Assembly: GCF_900172265.1 (NCBI RefSeq)
Contig: NZ_FWFK01000005.1
Location: 62,001 to 126,000 of the forward strand
Length of the DNA stretch: 64,000 nucleotides
Source of the DNA: Roseivivax jejudonensis
GTDB lineage: Bacteria > Pseudomonadota > Alphaproteobacteria > Rhodobacterales > Rhodobacteraceae
Direction: 5' to 3'
Part shown: piece by piece, positions 52,128 to 62,323 of the stretch
How positions within the stretch are numbered: position 1 is the first letter of the stretch
Layout of the letters: the number at the start of each line of letters is the position of its first letter
Translations under genes and position numbers: made by a program
The notes under the pieces: model-generated
Seen by the model: only the letters and a program-made list of their open reading frames with translations
Database searches by the model: none
What the model was told of the DNA's origin: nothing

Positions 52128-52192
52128 AAACGCAAGTAGGTACAGACGGCCCGGCCCCTGTTGCGGCGAGCCGCCAAACGCGGAGACGGAAG

Positions 52193-53038
52193 ATGGCTTT
52201 GCTCAGCTTCGAAAAGAAATATCGCGTCCGGGGCGGGACGCTGATCGGGGGCGATCTCTTCGACTTCTGGGTGGGGCCCTTCTACGTGGGCTTCTTCGGG
52301 GTCACGACCGCCTTTTTCGCCCTGCTCGGGACAATTCTCATTTTCTGGGGGGCCGCCCACCAGGGCACCTTCAACCCCTGGCTCATCAACATCCCGCCGC
52401 CGGACCTCAGCTACGGGCTCGGCGCGGCGCCACTGATGGAGGGCGGGCTCTGGCAGGTCATCACGATCTGCGCGACGGGCGCGTTCATCTCGTGGGCGCT
52501 GCGCGAGGTGGAGATCTGCCGCAAGCTCGGCATGGGCTATCACGTGCCTTTCGCCTTCAGCGTCGCGATCCTCGCCTACCTCACGCTCGAGGTGTTCCGC
52601 CCTCTGCTGATGGGTGCGTGGGGGCATGCCTTCCCGTACGGGATTTTCAGCCACCTCGACTGGGTGTCGAACGTCGGCTACGCGTATCTCCACTTCCACT
52701 ACAACCCGGCGCACATGCTGGCGGTGACCCTGTTCTTCACCACCACGCTGGCGCTCGCGCTGCACGGCGCGCTCATCCTCTCGGCGGCGAACCCCGAGAA
52801 GGGCGAGGTCATGAAGACGCCCGACCACGAGGACACGTTCTTCCGCGACTTCATCGGTTACTCGGTGGGCACGCTGGGCATTCACCGGCTGGGGTTCCTC
52901 CTCGCCATCAATGCCGGCTTCTGGTCGGCGGTCTGCATCATCATCTCCGGGCCCGTCTGGACCAAGGGCTGGCCCGAATGGTGGAACTGGTGGCTCGAGA
53001 TGCCGATCTGGGGCCCCTTCGCGAACGGGGGAGTGTGA
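52193..53038 (+). CDS. pufL: Photosynthetic reaction centre L subunit
   Basis: The 281-residue protein starts [20 protein letters not shown] and has the five membrane helices of RC-L. It binds the special-pair and accessory bacteriochlorophylls, a bacteriopheophytin and QB with PufM. Ligand-helix sequences such as FSHLDWVSN and [14 protein letters not shown] are typical; the histidines also supply non-heme iron and pigment ligands. pufM begins 3 bases after the stop. Confidence 0.98.
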   Translation: MALLSFEKKYRVRGGTLIGGDLFDFWVGPFYVGFFGVTTAFFALLGTILIFWGAAHQGTFNPWLINIPPPDLSYGLGAAPLMEGGLWQVITICATGAFISWALREVEICRKLGMGYHVPFAFSVAILAYLTLEVFRPLLMGAWGHAFPYGIFSHLDWVSNVGYAYLHFHYNPAHMLAVTLFFTTTLALALHGALILSAANPEKGEVMKTPDHEDTFFRDFIGYSVGTLGIHRLGFLLAINAGFWSAVCIIISGPVWTKGWPEWWNWWLEMPIWGPFANGGV

Positions 53039-53041
53039 CCC

Positions 53042-54055
53042 ATGGTCTGGAAAGTCGAATATCAGAACATCTTCACCCAGACGCAGGTGCAGGGCACCCC
53101 GGAGTGGGGGATGAACGACAACGGCCGGATGATGGAGGAGCGCGCGCTCAAGCCCTTCTTCTCGTCCCTGGCCGGCTGGCTCGGCAACGCGCAGATCGGG
53201 CCGATCTACCTCGGCTGGACGGGGCTCGTGTCGGCTGCGACGTTCATCATCGCGCTCAACATCGTCGGCTTCAACATGCTGGCGCAGGTGAACTGGTCGA
53301 TCCCCGAGTTCATCCGGCAGGGGTTCTGGCTCGCGCTCGAGCCGCCGAGCCCGGAATACGGGCTGCGGATCCCGCCGCTCTACGACGGCGGGTGGTACAT
53401 CATCGCGAGCTTCTTCCTGCTCGTGTCGGTGATGACCTGGTGGGCCCGTTCGTGGCTGCTGGCGAAAGAGCAGAAGATGGGCAAGCACGTCTTCTGGGCC
53501 TTCGGCTCTGCGATCTGGCTGTTCCTCGTGCTGGGCCTCTTCCGCCCGGTCCTCATGGGATCGTGGTCCGAGGCGGTGCCCTACGGCATCTTCCCGCACC
53601 TCGACTGGACCACGGCGTTCTCCATTCGCTACGGCAACCTCTACTACAACCCGTTCCACTGTCTCTCGATCGTGTTCCTCTACGGCTCCGTCCTGCTCTT
53701 CGCGATGCACGGCGGCACGATCCTCGCCGTCTGCCGCTACGGGGGCGACCGTGAGCTCGAGCAGATCGTGGATCGCGGCACCGCGTCCGAGCGCGCGGCC
53801 CTGTTCTGGCGCTGGACCATGGGGTTCAACGCCACGATGGAGGGCATTCACCGCTGGGCGTGGTGGTTCGCGGTCCTGACGCCGATAACCGGCGGGATCG
53901 GGATCCTGCTCACCGGCACCGTCGTCGATAACTGGTTCATCTGGGCGCAAGAGCACCACTTCGCTCCGAGCTACGACGGCGCCTACGGCTACGAGGCCTA
54001 CGGCTACAGCTACGAAGGCTTCATCGGCCAGGGCGGTGCAGAGGGAGGAGAATGA
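53042..54055 (+). CDS. pufM: Photosynthetic reaction centre M subunit
   Basis: RC-M pairs with PufL and binds QA and its share of the pigments. The core has five membrane helices, with [20 protein letters not shown] and [14 protein letters not shown] around pigment ligands, and [20 protein letters not shown] in the iron-binding helix. At 337 residues it is about 30 longer than the Rhodobacter sphaeroides subunit. The extra part is a Tyr/Gly-rich tail ([17 protein letters not shown]), which suits organisms with a bound PufC cytochrome. pufC starts 3 bases downstream. Confidence 0.98.
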   Translation: MVWKVEYQNIFTQTQVQGTPEWGMNDNGRMMEERALKPFFSSLAGWLGNAQIGPIYLGWTGLVSAATFIIALNIVGFNMLAQVNWSIPEFIRQGFWLALEPPSPEYGLRIPPLYDGGWYIIASFFLLVSVMTWWARSWLLAKEQKMGKHVFWAFGSAIWLFLVLGLFRPVLMGSWSEAVPYGIFPHLDWTTAFSIRYGNLYYNPFHCLSIVFLYGSVLLFAMHGGTILAVCRYGGDRELEQIVDRGTASERAALFWRWTMGFNATMEGIHRWAWWFAVLTPITGGIGILLTGTVVDNWFIWAQEHHFAPSYDGAYGYEAYGYSYEGFIGQGGAEGGE

Positions 54056-54058
54056 TCC

Positions 54059-55174
54059 ATGCTTCCGAAGTGGTTCAATGACTGGAACAAGGATCGTCCC
54101 GTCGACATCTATGGCCCCGCGATCCTCGTGGGTGCCGTCGGCGGCGCGGTCGTCATCGCGGCCCTCCTGATCTCGGCCGGCCAGCCGTTCGCGACGAAGT
54201 CGATGCAGACCGGCCCCGCCGGGACGGGCATGGCGCAGGTGGAATTCGTCAGCGAGATCACCGACGTCGATCCGACGATCGTCGACTACTACACGGAGGC
54301 GCCCTATCCCGTGGAGGAGGGCGCCCCCCTCGCCGGCGACGTCTACGAGAACGTGCAGGTGCTCGACGGTCTGACGGAGGACAACTTCAACCGCGTGATG
54401 CTGGCCATCACGCAGTGGGTGTCGCCCGAACAGGGTTGTGCCTACTGCCACGGCAACGGCGGGCTGGAGACCTACGCATCCGACGATCTCTACACCAAGA
54501 TGGTGTCGCGCCGGATGATCCAGATGACCCAGAACATCAACGAGAACTGGGGCGGTCACGTCAACGCGCAGCAGGAAGTGGGCGTGAACTGCTACACCTG
54601 CCACCGCGGCAACAACGTGCCGGAGAACATCTGGTTCAGGCTCACGCCGCTCGGCGACACGATGGAGGGCTGGGGTGCGGTGCAGAACCGCGTGACCATG
54701 CAGTCGCAGTACACCTCGCTGCCCTCCGACGCGCTCGAGAGCTACCTTCTCGAGGACAACCCGATCGGCGTTCACGACTACTCGTCGCATGTCGACAGCG
54801 ATCCGACCGACCCCAACACGGCGACGTGGCAGGATGCGGAGCGGACCTATTCGTTGATGAACTACGTCTCGAACTCTCTCGGGGTGAACTGCGTGTTCTG
54901 TCACAACTCGCGCGCCTTCTACGACGGCGGGCAGGTGACGCCGCAATGGGCGACCGAGAGCCTCGGCATCGCGATGGTGCTCGAGATGAACAACGACTAC
55001 CTCGTGCCGCTGAAGGACGTGTACCCGGAGAACCGGCTCGGCCCGGTTCACGGCGACGCGCCCAAGGCCGCGTGCAAGACCTGCCACCAGGGCTATCAGC
55101 AGCCGCTGCAGGGCATGAACGTGATCGCCGACTGGCCCGAGCTCGCGACGACCGGAGACCCGGTCTACGAGTGA
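54059..55174 (+). CDS. pufC: Reaction-centre tetraheme cytochrome c subunit
   Basis: PufC sits on the periplasmic face of the reaction centre and re-reduces the photo-oxidised special pair. The 371-residue protein has four heme-binding motifs: CAYCH (127-131), CYTCH (178-182), CVFCH (278-282) and CKTCH (339-343). A single membrane anchor lies near residues 19-40 ([19 protein letters not shown]), with no lipobox cysteine, so it is anchored by a helix rather than a lipid. The ribosome site GAGGGAGGAG precedes the ATG at 54059. Confidence 0.98.
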   Translation: MLPKWFNDWNKDRPVDIYGPAILVGAVGGAVVIAALLISAGQPFATKSMQTGPAGTGMAQVEFVSEITDVDPTIVDYYTEAPYPVEEGAPLAGDVYENVQVLDGLTEDNFNRVMLAITQWVSPEQGCAYCHGNGGLETYASDDLYTKMVSRRMIQMTQNINENWGGHVNAQQEVGVNCYTCHRGNNVPENIWFRLTPLGDTMEGWGAVQNRVTMQSQYTSLPSDALESYLLEDNPIGVHDYSSHVDSDPTDPNTATWQDAERTYSLMNYVSNSLGVNCVFCHNSRAFYDGGQVTPQWATESLGIAMVLEMNNDYLVPLKDVYPENRLGPVHGDAPKAACKTCHQGYQQPLQGMNVIADWPELATTGDPVYE

Positions 55175-55178
55175 CGCA

Positions 55179-55198
55179 CGCGGGGCTTCGGCCCCGCG
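55179..55198 (+). terminator. UUCG-loop hairpin after pufC
   Basis: CGCGGGGC-TTCG-GCCCCGCG forms a perfect 8-bp stem with a stable UUCG tetraloop, 4 bases after the pufC stop. There is no T-run. It is the likely 3' end of the puf message. The remaining roughly 195 bases before dxs contain one weaker GGGGG/CCCCC hairpin and no recognised promoter. Confidence 0.7.
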
Positions 55199-55395
55199 CG
55201 CCCGCGGATCCGCGGCGTCCTCTTCCCAGGCGTCGTGGTGATCGGGGGCCGCAAGACCCCCGGTTTCCGTCCTGTTGGCTGCAGGACCGGCGCCACGCCG
55301 AAATGCGCATCCAGCATTCGAGGCGTGGCGCCAATCAGCCGAAGACGCGCCCCGCATCCGTTAGCGCGTCACCGACCCGTCAGGAGGAGGCGGCC

Positions 55396-57315
55396 ATGAC
55401 CCAGAGACCCGACACACAGATTCTCGACCGCGTGGCATCGCCGGCGGACCTGCGGCGCCTGACCGACACTGACCTGTCGCGCCTCGCGCGTGAGCTTCGG
55501 TCCGAGACGATCTCGGCGGTCAGTGAAACCGGCGGGCATCTCGGATCCTCGCTCGGCGTCGTGGAGCTCACGGTGGCGATCCACGCGGTGTTCGACACTC
55601 CGAGGGACAAGCTGATCTGGGATGTCGGGCACCAGTGCTACCCGCACAAGATCCTGACCGGACGTCGCGACCGTATCCGTACCTTGCGCCAGAAGGACGG
55701 GCTTTCGGGCTTCACCAAGCGCAGCGAGAGCGAATTCGATCCCTTTGGCGCGGCGCACAGCTCCACCTCGATCTCGGCCGGGCTCGGTTTCGCCGTCGGT
55801 CGTGACATGGGCAAAGCGACCGGCGATGCCATCGCGGTCATCGGCGATGGCGCGATCAGCGCGGGCATGGCCTACGAGGCGCTCAACAACGCGGGCGCAG
55901 AAGGGCGCCGGCTGTTCGTCATCCTCAACGACAACGAGATGTCGATCGCACCGCCGGTCGGCGCCATGTCGGCCTATCTCTCGCGGCTCTGGGGCACGGC
56001 CCCGTTTTCGGACATGCGCGCGCTGGCCGAGGGCATGGAGGCCGCGTTGCCCGCGCCGATGCGCGACGGCGCGCGGCGGGCGCGCCAGCTCGTGACCGGC
56101 ACCGGAAGCGGCACGCTCTTCGAGGAACTCGGCTTCGACTACATCGGGCCGATCGACGGGCACGACATGGGCCAGCTTCTGAGCGTCCTGCGTGCAGCGC
56201 GAATGCGCGCGACAGGGCCGGTCCTGATCCATTGCTGCACCGTGAAAGGCAAGGGCTACGCGCCGGCCGAGACCAGCGCCGACAAGTATCACGGCGTGGC
56301 GAAGTTCGACGTCGAGAGCGGAACGCAGAAGAAGGGCAAGGGCGGCCCTCCGGCCTATACCAAGGTCTTCGGCCAGGCACTGACCGACGCTGCGGCACGG
56401 AATCCCGACGTCTGCGCGATCACCGCGGCGATGCCCTCGGGTACCGGGCTCGATATCATGGCCAAGCGCTTTCCGGCGCGGGTGTTCGACGTGGGCATCG
56501 CCGAGCAGCACGGCGTCACCTTCGCCGCCGGCCTCGCGGCCGCTGGCCTCAAACCCGTTTGCGCGATCTACTCGACCTTCCTTCAGCGCGGCTATGACCA
56601 GGTGGTGCACGATGTGGCGCTTCAGCGGCTGCCGGTGCGTTTCGCCATCGACCGCGCCGGCCTCGTCGGCGCCGACGGTGCGACTCATGCGGGCGCCTAT
56701 GACCTCGCCTACCTGAGCTGCCTTCCCGGCTTCACGGTCATGGCCGCGGCCGACGAGGCCGAGCTGTGCCACATGGTCGAAACCGCGCTGGCGCATGACG
56801 CCGGCCCGATCGCGTTCCGCTACCCGCGTGGCGCGGGCACCGGCGTCGATCTGCCCGAGCGGGGTGAAGTGCTCGAAATCGGGCGGGGGCGAATCGTGCG
56901 CGAGGGCGCGGACGTGGCGATCCTGTCGCTCGGCGCGCATCTGTCCGAAGCGCTGGCCGCCGCCGACATGCTGGCGGCCGAGGGGATCACCGCCACGGTC
57001 GCCGACGCGCGCTTTGCCAAGCCGCTCGACATGGACCTGATCCGAAACCTGTCGCGGCATCACGCCGCCCTGGTGACGCTGGAGCAGGGCGCCGGCGGTG
57101 GCTTCGGGGCGCATGTTCTGGAGGCGATGGCGCGCGACGGGCTTCTCGATGGACGTCTGGCGGTTCGGACGATGACCCTGCCCGACCGCCTGATCGAACA
57201 GGCGAGCCCGGCAGAGATGTACGCCGATGCCGGCCTGACCGCCGCCGATATCGCCCTGCGCGTGAACGAGGCGTTGGGGCGCACCGACGCGAACGTGGTG
57301 CGCCTCCCGGTCTGA
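55396..57315 (+). CDS. dxs: 1-deoxy-D-xylulose-5-phosphate synthase
   Basis: Dxs makes DXP from pyruvate and glyceraldehyde-3-phosphate with thiamine diphosphate, supplying isoprenoid precursors for carotenoids and the pigment tail. The 639-residue protein shows [16 protein letters not shown], the ThDP-binding region [18 protein letters not shown], and [18 protein letters not shown] in the second domain. The ATG at 55396 follows a strong ribosome site (CAGGAGGAGG). A longer frame back to 54415 is a pufC shadow. dxs next to puf is common in Rhodobacterales clusters. Confidence 0.97.
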   Translation: MTQRPDTQILDRVASPADLRRLTDTDLSRLARELRSETISAVSETGGHLGSSLGVVELTVAIHAVFDTPRDKLIWDVGHQCYPHKILTGRRDRIRTLRQKDGLSGFTKRSESEFDPFGAAHSSTSISAGLGFAVGRDMGKATGDAIAVIGDGAISAGMAYEALNNAGAEGRRLFVILNDNEMSIAPPVGAMSAYLSRLWGTAPFSDMRALAEGMEAALPAPMRDGARRARQLVTGTGSGTLFEELGFDYIGPIDGHDMGQLLSVLRAARMRATGPVLIHCCTVKGKGYAPAETSADKYHGVAKFDVESGTQKKGKGGPPAYTKVFGQALTDAAARNPDVCAITAAMPSGTGLDIMAKRFPARVFDVGIAEQHGVTFAAGLAAAGLKPVCAIYSTFLQRGYDQVVHDVALQRLPVRFAIDRAGLVGADGATHAGAYDLAYLSCLPGFTVMAAADEAELCHMVETALAHDAGPIAFRYPRGAGTGVDLPERGEVLEIGRGRIVREGADVAILSLGAHLSEALAAADMLAAEGITATVADARFAKPLDMDLIRNLSRHHAALVTLEQGAGGGFGAHVLEAMARDGLLDGRLAVRTMTLPDRLIEQASPAEMYADAGLTAADIALRVNEALGRTDANVVRLPV

Positions 57316-57328
57316 GGTCTCTCAGACC
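57309..57328. terminator. Two-way hairpin holding both stop codons (dxs / GDSL-RTX gene)
   Basis: GGTCTGAG (57309-57316) and CTCAGACC (57321-57328) form an 8-bp perfect stem with a GTCT loop. The dxs TGA lies in the left arm, and the TGA of the convergent gene lies in the right arm on the other strand. It could end both transcripts; no T-tract is present on either side. Confidence 0.5.
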
Positions 57329-58902
57329 ACGCCCCAGAGATCCGCGTCGGCCAGCGCACCGTCGCTGCCGCCAGGGATCTCCTCGAGCGACGCGAAGAGC
57401 CGGACCTTCTCGATCCCGGACACGCTGAGGCCCAGATCGCCCAGGTCCCAGGTGCCGAAGAACGCTTCCCAGAAGGACCGGCCCGACTCCGCGTCGGCCA
57501 GCGCCGCGGCGGTCTCCGCCGATTCGGCGAGATAGAGAGTGTCGTTTCCGCTGCCGCCGATGATCGTGTCGTCGCCGTCGCCCGGCGCCCAGACAAACAC
57601 GTCGTCGCCCGAGCGGCCGTCGACCCGGTCGTCGCCGGTTCCGCCGATCATGGTGTCGTCGTCGCTGCCGCCGGTCAGCCGGTCGCGACCCGGGCCACCG
57701 GCCAAGAGATCGTCGCCCGTGCCGCCACGCACGTCGTCGCGGCCCGACCCGCCGAGGATAAGGTCTTCGTCGCCGTTGCCGAACACCGTGTCGTTGCCCG
57801 TCCCGCCGAGCGCGATGTCGTCGCCGCCGCCCAAGGTGATGAAGTCGCTGCCGCCGCGGGCGAGGATCAGGTGATCGTCGCCATCGAAGAGCCGGATCGA
57901 CGTGAATTCCGACAGGACATGAGTCTCGCGGGTGATCGCGGCGGCACTGTAGACGGCGAAGACGTCGTGCACCGCCGTCGTCGGGTGCAGGAAATCGAAA
58001 AACTGGACCTGAGCCGGATCCAGCCCCGCGACCGCGGGGTCTTCCGGGAAGAACAGCGTCGGCAGATCGCCCGGGTCGGCCGGCAAAATGATCTGAGGAT
58101 CGGTGCCGGTGCCGAGCAGCACAGGGCCTTTCGCCTCGAGTCCAAAGGCGGCCATGTCGGCGTCGATCTCGGCGGTCAGCGCATTCAGATCGACGACCAT
58201 CGCGTCGGCGCCGTCATCCTCGAGATCCGAGGCGAGATCGCGCAGCGCCACCTCGTGCAGCCCGACGAAAACATCGAGCGCCGCGACCGCGACCGGATCG
58301 AGGTCTGCCGCGCCGGGCAGGAAGGCCGCGTTCGGGAAGCTGTAGAGGATCACCGTATCGGCCGCGCCGCTGTCGACGACGGCTTGCGCCGCCGCGCGCG
58401 TGCTCTCGACCACGTTGTTCAGAAGCGTGATCGCGTCGAAGAGTGCGCCCGGATCCTCCAGATCGAGCCGGGACACGTCGTTGAGGCCGATCAGGAAGGA
58501 CGCCGCCGTGTCGCCCTCGATCGGTTCCGCGAGGAACCGGTCGACCTGAGCGCCGAGATTGACGTCGAAGGACAGGTCGTCCGCGGTGGTGTCCGGCAGG
58601 ATCAGCGGCGCGACAAGGGCGCCGTCGAACGGCGGATTAGGATCATCGAGACCCAGCACCTGCCACAGCGGCCGCTCGCCCACGGCCTGCGCGCTCGCCA
58701 CGGCGAAGACCTCGGAATCGACGCCGAGCAGATCGGGCAGGGTCTGGCTGTAGACAGGCCCGTTCGACAGCACGCCCGCGTAGCCCGCGCTCTCGAGCGG
58801 GAACGGGATCGCGAGAACCTCGCTCGTCAGGCGAAAGATCTCTCCGGCGTCGGTCAGGCTGTCGCCGAATAAGACGAGGCGGTCGAAATCGGGCTGGGGC
58901 AT
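57322..58902 (-). CDS. GDSL-type esterase/lipase with RTX repeats (RTX protein 6)
   Basis: This 526-residue protein is a predicted type I-secreted esterase. The N-terminal domain has the GDSL block LFGDSLTDAG with nucleophile Ser15, a later block GLNDV, and the catalytic Asp303-His306 in FFDFLHPTT. An RTX array of about eight nonapeptides follows (about 350-430), for example GGTGNDTVFGNGDEDLILG. No Sec signal is seen. The cassette with the GGGR unit shared by the five upstream RTX proteins is absent, so this gene has a separate origin. It converges with dxs; its natural ester substrate is unknown. Confidence 0.88.
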   Translation of the reverse strand: MPQPDFDRLVLFGDSLTDAGEIFRLTSEVLAIPFPLESAGYAGVLSNGPVYSQTLPDLLGVDSEVFAVASAQAVGERPLWQVLGLDDPNPPFDGALVAPLILPDTTADDLSFDVNLGAQVDRFLAEPIEGDTAASFLIGLNDVSRLDLEDPGALFDAITLLNNVVESTRAAAQAVVDSGAADTVILYSFPNAAFLPGAADLDPVAVAALDVFVGLHEVALRDLASDLEDDGADAMVVDLNALTAEIDADMAAFGLEAKGPVLLGTGTDPQIILPADPGDLPTLFFPEDPAVAGLDPAQVQFFDFLHPTTAVHDVFAVYSAAAITRETHVLSEFTSIRLFDGDDHLILARGGSDFITLGGGDDIALGGTGNDTVFGNGDEDLILGGSGRDDVRGGTGDDLLAGGPGRDRLTGGSDDDTMIGGTGDDRVDGRSGDDVFVWAPGDGDDTIIGGSGNDTLYLAESAETAAALADAESGRSFWEAFFGTWDLGDLGLSVSGIEKVRLFASLEEIPGGSDGALADADLWGVV

Positions 58903-58992
58903 CGGGCTCTCCTGTCACGGCGCGGGCATGGCGCCGCTTCACTCGACCGGAACGGTAGCACGTCGCGTCCCGAATCGCGCATATTCAAAACG

Positions 58993-59021
58993 AAAAACGC
59001 CCCGCGCACTGCGCGGGGCGT
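58993..59021 (-). terminator. Rho-independent terminator of the peptide-binding protein gene
   Basis: On the minus strand, ACGCCCCGCGC and its complement form an 11-bp stem with a 3-base loop (58997-59021), followed at once by TTTTT and, two bases later, TTTT. It lies 25 bases after the stop of the binding-protein gene. It is the only textbook intrinsic terminator in the window. Confidence 0.9.
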
Positions 59022-59045
59022 CGAATGCCAGAGGGCGTCGACCGA

Positions 59046-60599
59046 TCAGGCCATCCACCACCGTTCGGCGAGGCGCGAGTTGTCCATCTGCCAGAGGTTG
59101 CCGATGGTGTCCGGGGTCGCCACCTTGTTGGATACGGCCTGCACCCAGTTCGCGAACATCGGGATGACGACGCCGCCCTCGTCGCGCAGGATCTGCTGCA
59201 TCTCGCCGTACATCTCGCGGCGCAGCGCGGGCTCGAGCGTGGCGCGGGCCTCGACCAGAAGGTTCTGGAAGCGCTCGTTGTCCTCGCTGTCCCACTGGCT
59301 GTCGTTCCAGGCCACGCCCTCTTGGTAGGCCGAAGAGAACATCCAGTCCTCGGTCGCGCGTCCAGACCAGTAGCAGGCGCACCACGGCTTCTTGATCCAG
59401 ACGTTAGACCAGTAGCCGTCCGCCGGCTCCTGAACGACGTTGATGTTGATGCCGCCCGCGGAGGCCGAGGCCTGGTAGAGCTGGGCCGCGTCGACCGCCC
59501 CCTCGAACGCGGCCGAAGAGGCCGAGAGATTGACGTCGATCGAGTCGAGCCCGGCCTGCTGCAGGTAGTACTTTGCCTGGTCGGGGTCGTACGGAATCGG
59601 ATCGAGTTCGGCCATGTACTGGTTCGCGGGGCCGATCGGGCTGTCTGCGGCGATCTGGCCGTGACCGAACAGCACCTTCTCCAGCATTTCCTGGCGGTTG
59701 ATGCCGTGCTTGAGCGCCTTGCGCACGTTCACGTCGTCGAACGGCGCGATGTTGGTGAGCATCGGGAAGGTGTAGTGCTGGTTGCCCGTCACTTCCTGGA
59801 TCCGCACCGCGGGGTTCGCGCGCAGAAGCTGCTCGGTCTTGAAGTCGATGCGGTTGATCGCGTCGACCTGCCCGGTCAGCAGTGCGTTCATGCGGGCCGT
59901 GTTGTCGTTGATCGCAATGAATTCGATCTCGTCGAACCAGCCGAACTCGCCATCCTTGTAGTGGCTCTCAACGCGTTCGCCGACCCAGCGCACGCCCGGA
60001 TCGAGGCTGACATTGCGGTAAAGGCCGGTGCCGATGCCCTGCGCGATCGCCTCCTCGATCTGGCCCGCGGGGTAGATCAGCAGGTGATAGTCCGACATCA
60101 GGTATGGGAAGTCGGCGTTGCCGGCGTTCAGCACGAACTGAACCTGGTGCTCGCCGAGCTTCTTCATCTCGGCGATCGGCTCGACCAGCGGTGCGGCTGC
60201 CGATTTCGAGCCTTCGGCCACGTGCAGCTGGAGCGACTCGATCACGTCGTCGGCGCCGAACGGCTTGCCATTATGGAAGGTCACGCCCTGGCGAAGGTTG
60301 AAGGTCCAGGTCTTGGCATCGGACGACGCTTCCCAGTCTGTGGCGAGCTCACCCACGAGGCTGCCATCGGCGGCGACCTCGGTCAGGCTGTCGAACACCG
60401 CGCCCTGGGCCGCGGAAATGATGAAGACGTCGGAATGGGTCCGGCCGTCCCAGCTGTCGGAGGTGTTGGCGCCCGACAGGCCCACGACCAGCCGGCCGCC
60501 GCGCTTGGCCTGCTGGGCCCGGATCGGCAGGCCGGTGGCCGCCAGCACACCGGCGGCGGCACCGGTTCGAAGTAGTCCGCGTCTCGAAATCGAAGTCAT
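59046..60599 (-). CDS. ABC transporter peptide-binding protein (SBP family 5), Tat-exported
   Basis: The 517-residue precursor begins MTSISRRGLLRTGAAAGVLA. The SRRGLL motif marks a twin-arginine (Tat) signal, cleaved near IRAQQ. The mature protein is a DppA/OppA-like binding protein with GRLVVGLSGANTSDSWDG and the family region TWTFNLRQGVTFHNGKPF. It is the last gene of an importer operon read from the right: permease, permease, ATPase, binding protein. The substrate may be a peptide, opine or similar molecule; it cannot be deduced. Confidence 0.9.
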   Translation of the reverse strand: MTSISRRGLLRTGAAAGVLAATGLPIRAQQAKRGGRLVVGLSGANTSDSWDGRTHSDVFIISAAQGAVFDSLTEVAADGSLVGELATDWEASSDAKTWTFNLRQGVTFHNGKPFGADDVIESLQLHVAEGSKSAAAPLVEPIAEMKKLGEHQVQFVLNAGNADFPYLMSDYHLLIYPAGQIEEAIAQGIGTGLYRNVSLDPGVRWVGERVESHYKDGEFGWFDEIEFIAINDNTARMNALLTGQVDAINRIDFKTEQLLRANPAVRIQEVTGNQHYTFPMLTNIAPFDDVNVRKALKHGINRQEMLEKVLFGHGQIAADSPIGPANQYMAELDPIPYDPDQAKYYLQQAGLDSIDVNLSASSAAFEGAVDAAQLYQASASAGGININVVQEPADGYWSNVWIKKPWCACYWSGRATEDWMFSSAYQEGVAWNDSQWDSEDNERFQNLLVEARATLEPALRREMYGEMQQILRDEGGVVIPMFANWVQAVSNKVATPDTIGNLWQMDNSRLAERWWMA

Positions 60600-60669
60600 G
60601 TGGTCGTCTCCCTTGTCGTCGTGTCCGGCCCGTCGCGGTCCGGTTCTTGGCGCCGTGGCGGCGCTCAGG

Positions 60670-62319
60670 TTAAGCCATCTTGTTCACGGCGGCATCGCCG
60701 ATGTTGTCGCGGCCGCGCTCCTCGAGGAGATTGGTCAGCCAGTCGGGATCCATCTCGGGCACCGAGCTCAGCAGCAGGTCGGTGTAGGGGTGATGGGGCG
60801 GCGAGAACATCTCGCGCTTCGGACCCTGCTCGACAACCTCGCCGTCCTTCATGACCACCACCTCGTCCGAGATGGCGCGCACCGTGGCGAGGTCGTGTGT
60901 AATGAACATGTATGACAGTTTGCGCTCATCCTGCAGTCGTGCCAACAGCCGCAGGATGCCCTCCGCGACAAGTTGATCGAGCGCCGACGTGACCTCGTCG
61001 CAAATGATGAACTTGGGCTCGGCGGCCAGTGCGCGCGCGATCCCGATCCGCTGTTTCTGCCCGCCCGAAAGCTCGGAGGGCAGACGGTCGATGTATTCGC
61101 CCGGCGGCAGCTCGATCTCGTGCAGAAGCTGGGCCACGCGGTCGCGCCGCTTCGCCCCTTTCAGGCCGCGGTAGAACTCGACGGGCCGGCCGATGATCTC
61201 TCCGATCGTCTTGCGCGGATTGAGCGCGGTGTCGGCCATCTGATAGATCATCTGGATCTGGCGCAGCTGTTCCTTCGACCGCTTGCGATAATCGAGCGGC
61301 AGTTCCTCGCCATCGAGACGGATGACGCCGCTGCGCGGCGGCAGGAGCCCGGTGATGCAGCGCGCGGCGGTCGACTTGCCCGACCCGCTTTCGCCGACGA
61401 CCGCGACGGTGCGACCTTCGTGGATGTCGAAGCTCACGCCTCGCAGGACCTGGACGTCACCGTAGAACGCATCGATCGCGTCGACCGAGATGACCGGTAC
61501 CGCGCCGGCGGCGGGCGCGGGCTTCTCGGGCCGCTCGAAGCTGCGAACCGCCCACAGCGACCGCGTGTAGTCCTCCTGCGGCGAGTCGAGCATGGTGCGG
61601 GTCGCCGCTTCCTCCACCTCGTCGCCCCGGAACAGGACCTTGATGCGGTCGGCCATCTGGGCCACGACCGCGAGATCGTGGGTGATGTAGATCGCGGCGG
61701 TGCCGAATTGCTCCACGATGTCGCGGATCGCGGCCAGCACCTCGATCTGCGTCGTCACGTCAAGCGCCGTCGTCGGTTCGTCGAAGATGATGAGGTCGGG
61801 GCGGCACGACATCGCCATCGCCGTCATCGCGCGCTGCAGCTGCCCGCCAGAGACCTGGTGCGGATAGCGGAAGCCGATCTCCTCGGGATTGGGAAGGCGC
61901 AGCCGCTCGTAGAGACGCATCGCGTCCTCCTGGCTTTCCTTCTCGTTCATCACGCCGTGTTCGACCGGCGCCTCGGTGTGCTGATCGATCAGCTTGTGCG
62001 CGGGATTGAAACTCGCCGCCGCCGATTGCGCGACATAGGCAATGCGCTTGCCGAGGAGGTCGCGCTTCACGCCCATCCGGGCGTTCACGAGGTCGATGCC
62101 GTCGAATTCCACGCTGCCGCCCGAAATTCGCACGCCGTCTCGTGTGAAACCCATCGCCGCGAGACCGATCGTCGACTTGCCCGCGCCGCTCTCGCCGATC
62201 AGGCCCAGCACCTCGCCGCGGTGCAGGTCGAGATCGACGCCGTTGACGATCTGTGTCCAGGTCTCGTCCGACAATCCCTCGAGCGTCAGGCCGCGGATCT
62301 TCAGCAGCGGTTCGGTCAT
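60670..62319 (-). CDS. Dipeptide/oligopeptide ABC transporter, fused ATP-binding protein (DppD-DppF type)
   Basis: This 549-residue protein is a fusion of two ATPase domains. Domain 1 has Walker A GESGAGKST (about 38-46), signature VSGGQLQRAM and Walker B LIIFDEPTTALD. Domain 2 (from about 280) has GESGSGKST, LSGGQKQRIG and FIICDEVTSALDQ. Fused ATPases of this kind serve DppBC/OppBC permeases. The gene follows the oppC-like permease by 4 bases and lies 70 bases before the binding protein. Confidence 0.92.
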   Translation of the reverse strand: MTEPLLKIRGLTLEGLSDETWTQIVNGVDLDLHRGEVLGLIGESGAGKSTIGLAAMGFTRDGVRISGGSVEFDGIDLVNARMGVKRDLLGKRIAYVAQSAAASFNPAHKLIDQHTEAPVEHGVMNEKESQEDAMRLYERLRLPNPEEIGFRYPHQVSGGQLQRAMTAMAMSCRPDLIIFDEPTTALDVTTQIEVLAAIRDIVEQFGTAAIYITHDLAVVAQMADRIKVLFRGDEVEEAATRTMLDSPQEDYTRSLWAVRSFERPEKPAPAAGAVPVISVDAIDAFYGDVQVLRGVSFDIHEGRTVAVVGESGSGKSTAARCITGLLPPRSGVIRLDGEELPLDYRKRSKEQLRQIQMIYQMADTALNPRKTIGEIIGRPVEFYRGLKGAKRRDRVAQLLHEIELPPGEYIDRLPSELSGGQKQRIGIARALAAEPKFIICDEVTSALDQLVAEGILRLLARLQDERKLSYMFITHDLATVRAISDEVVVMKDGEVVEQGPKREMFSPPHHPYTDLLLSSVPEMDPDWLTNLLEERGRDNIGDAAVNKMA

Positions 62320-62323
62320 GGCC

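Noticed and set aside
52064-55357. A 1097-codon minus-strand frame opposite pufL, pufM and pufC
   Set aside because: pufLMC are certain on the plus strand; the antisense product is His/Arg-rich low-complexity sequence.
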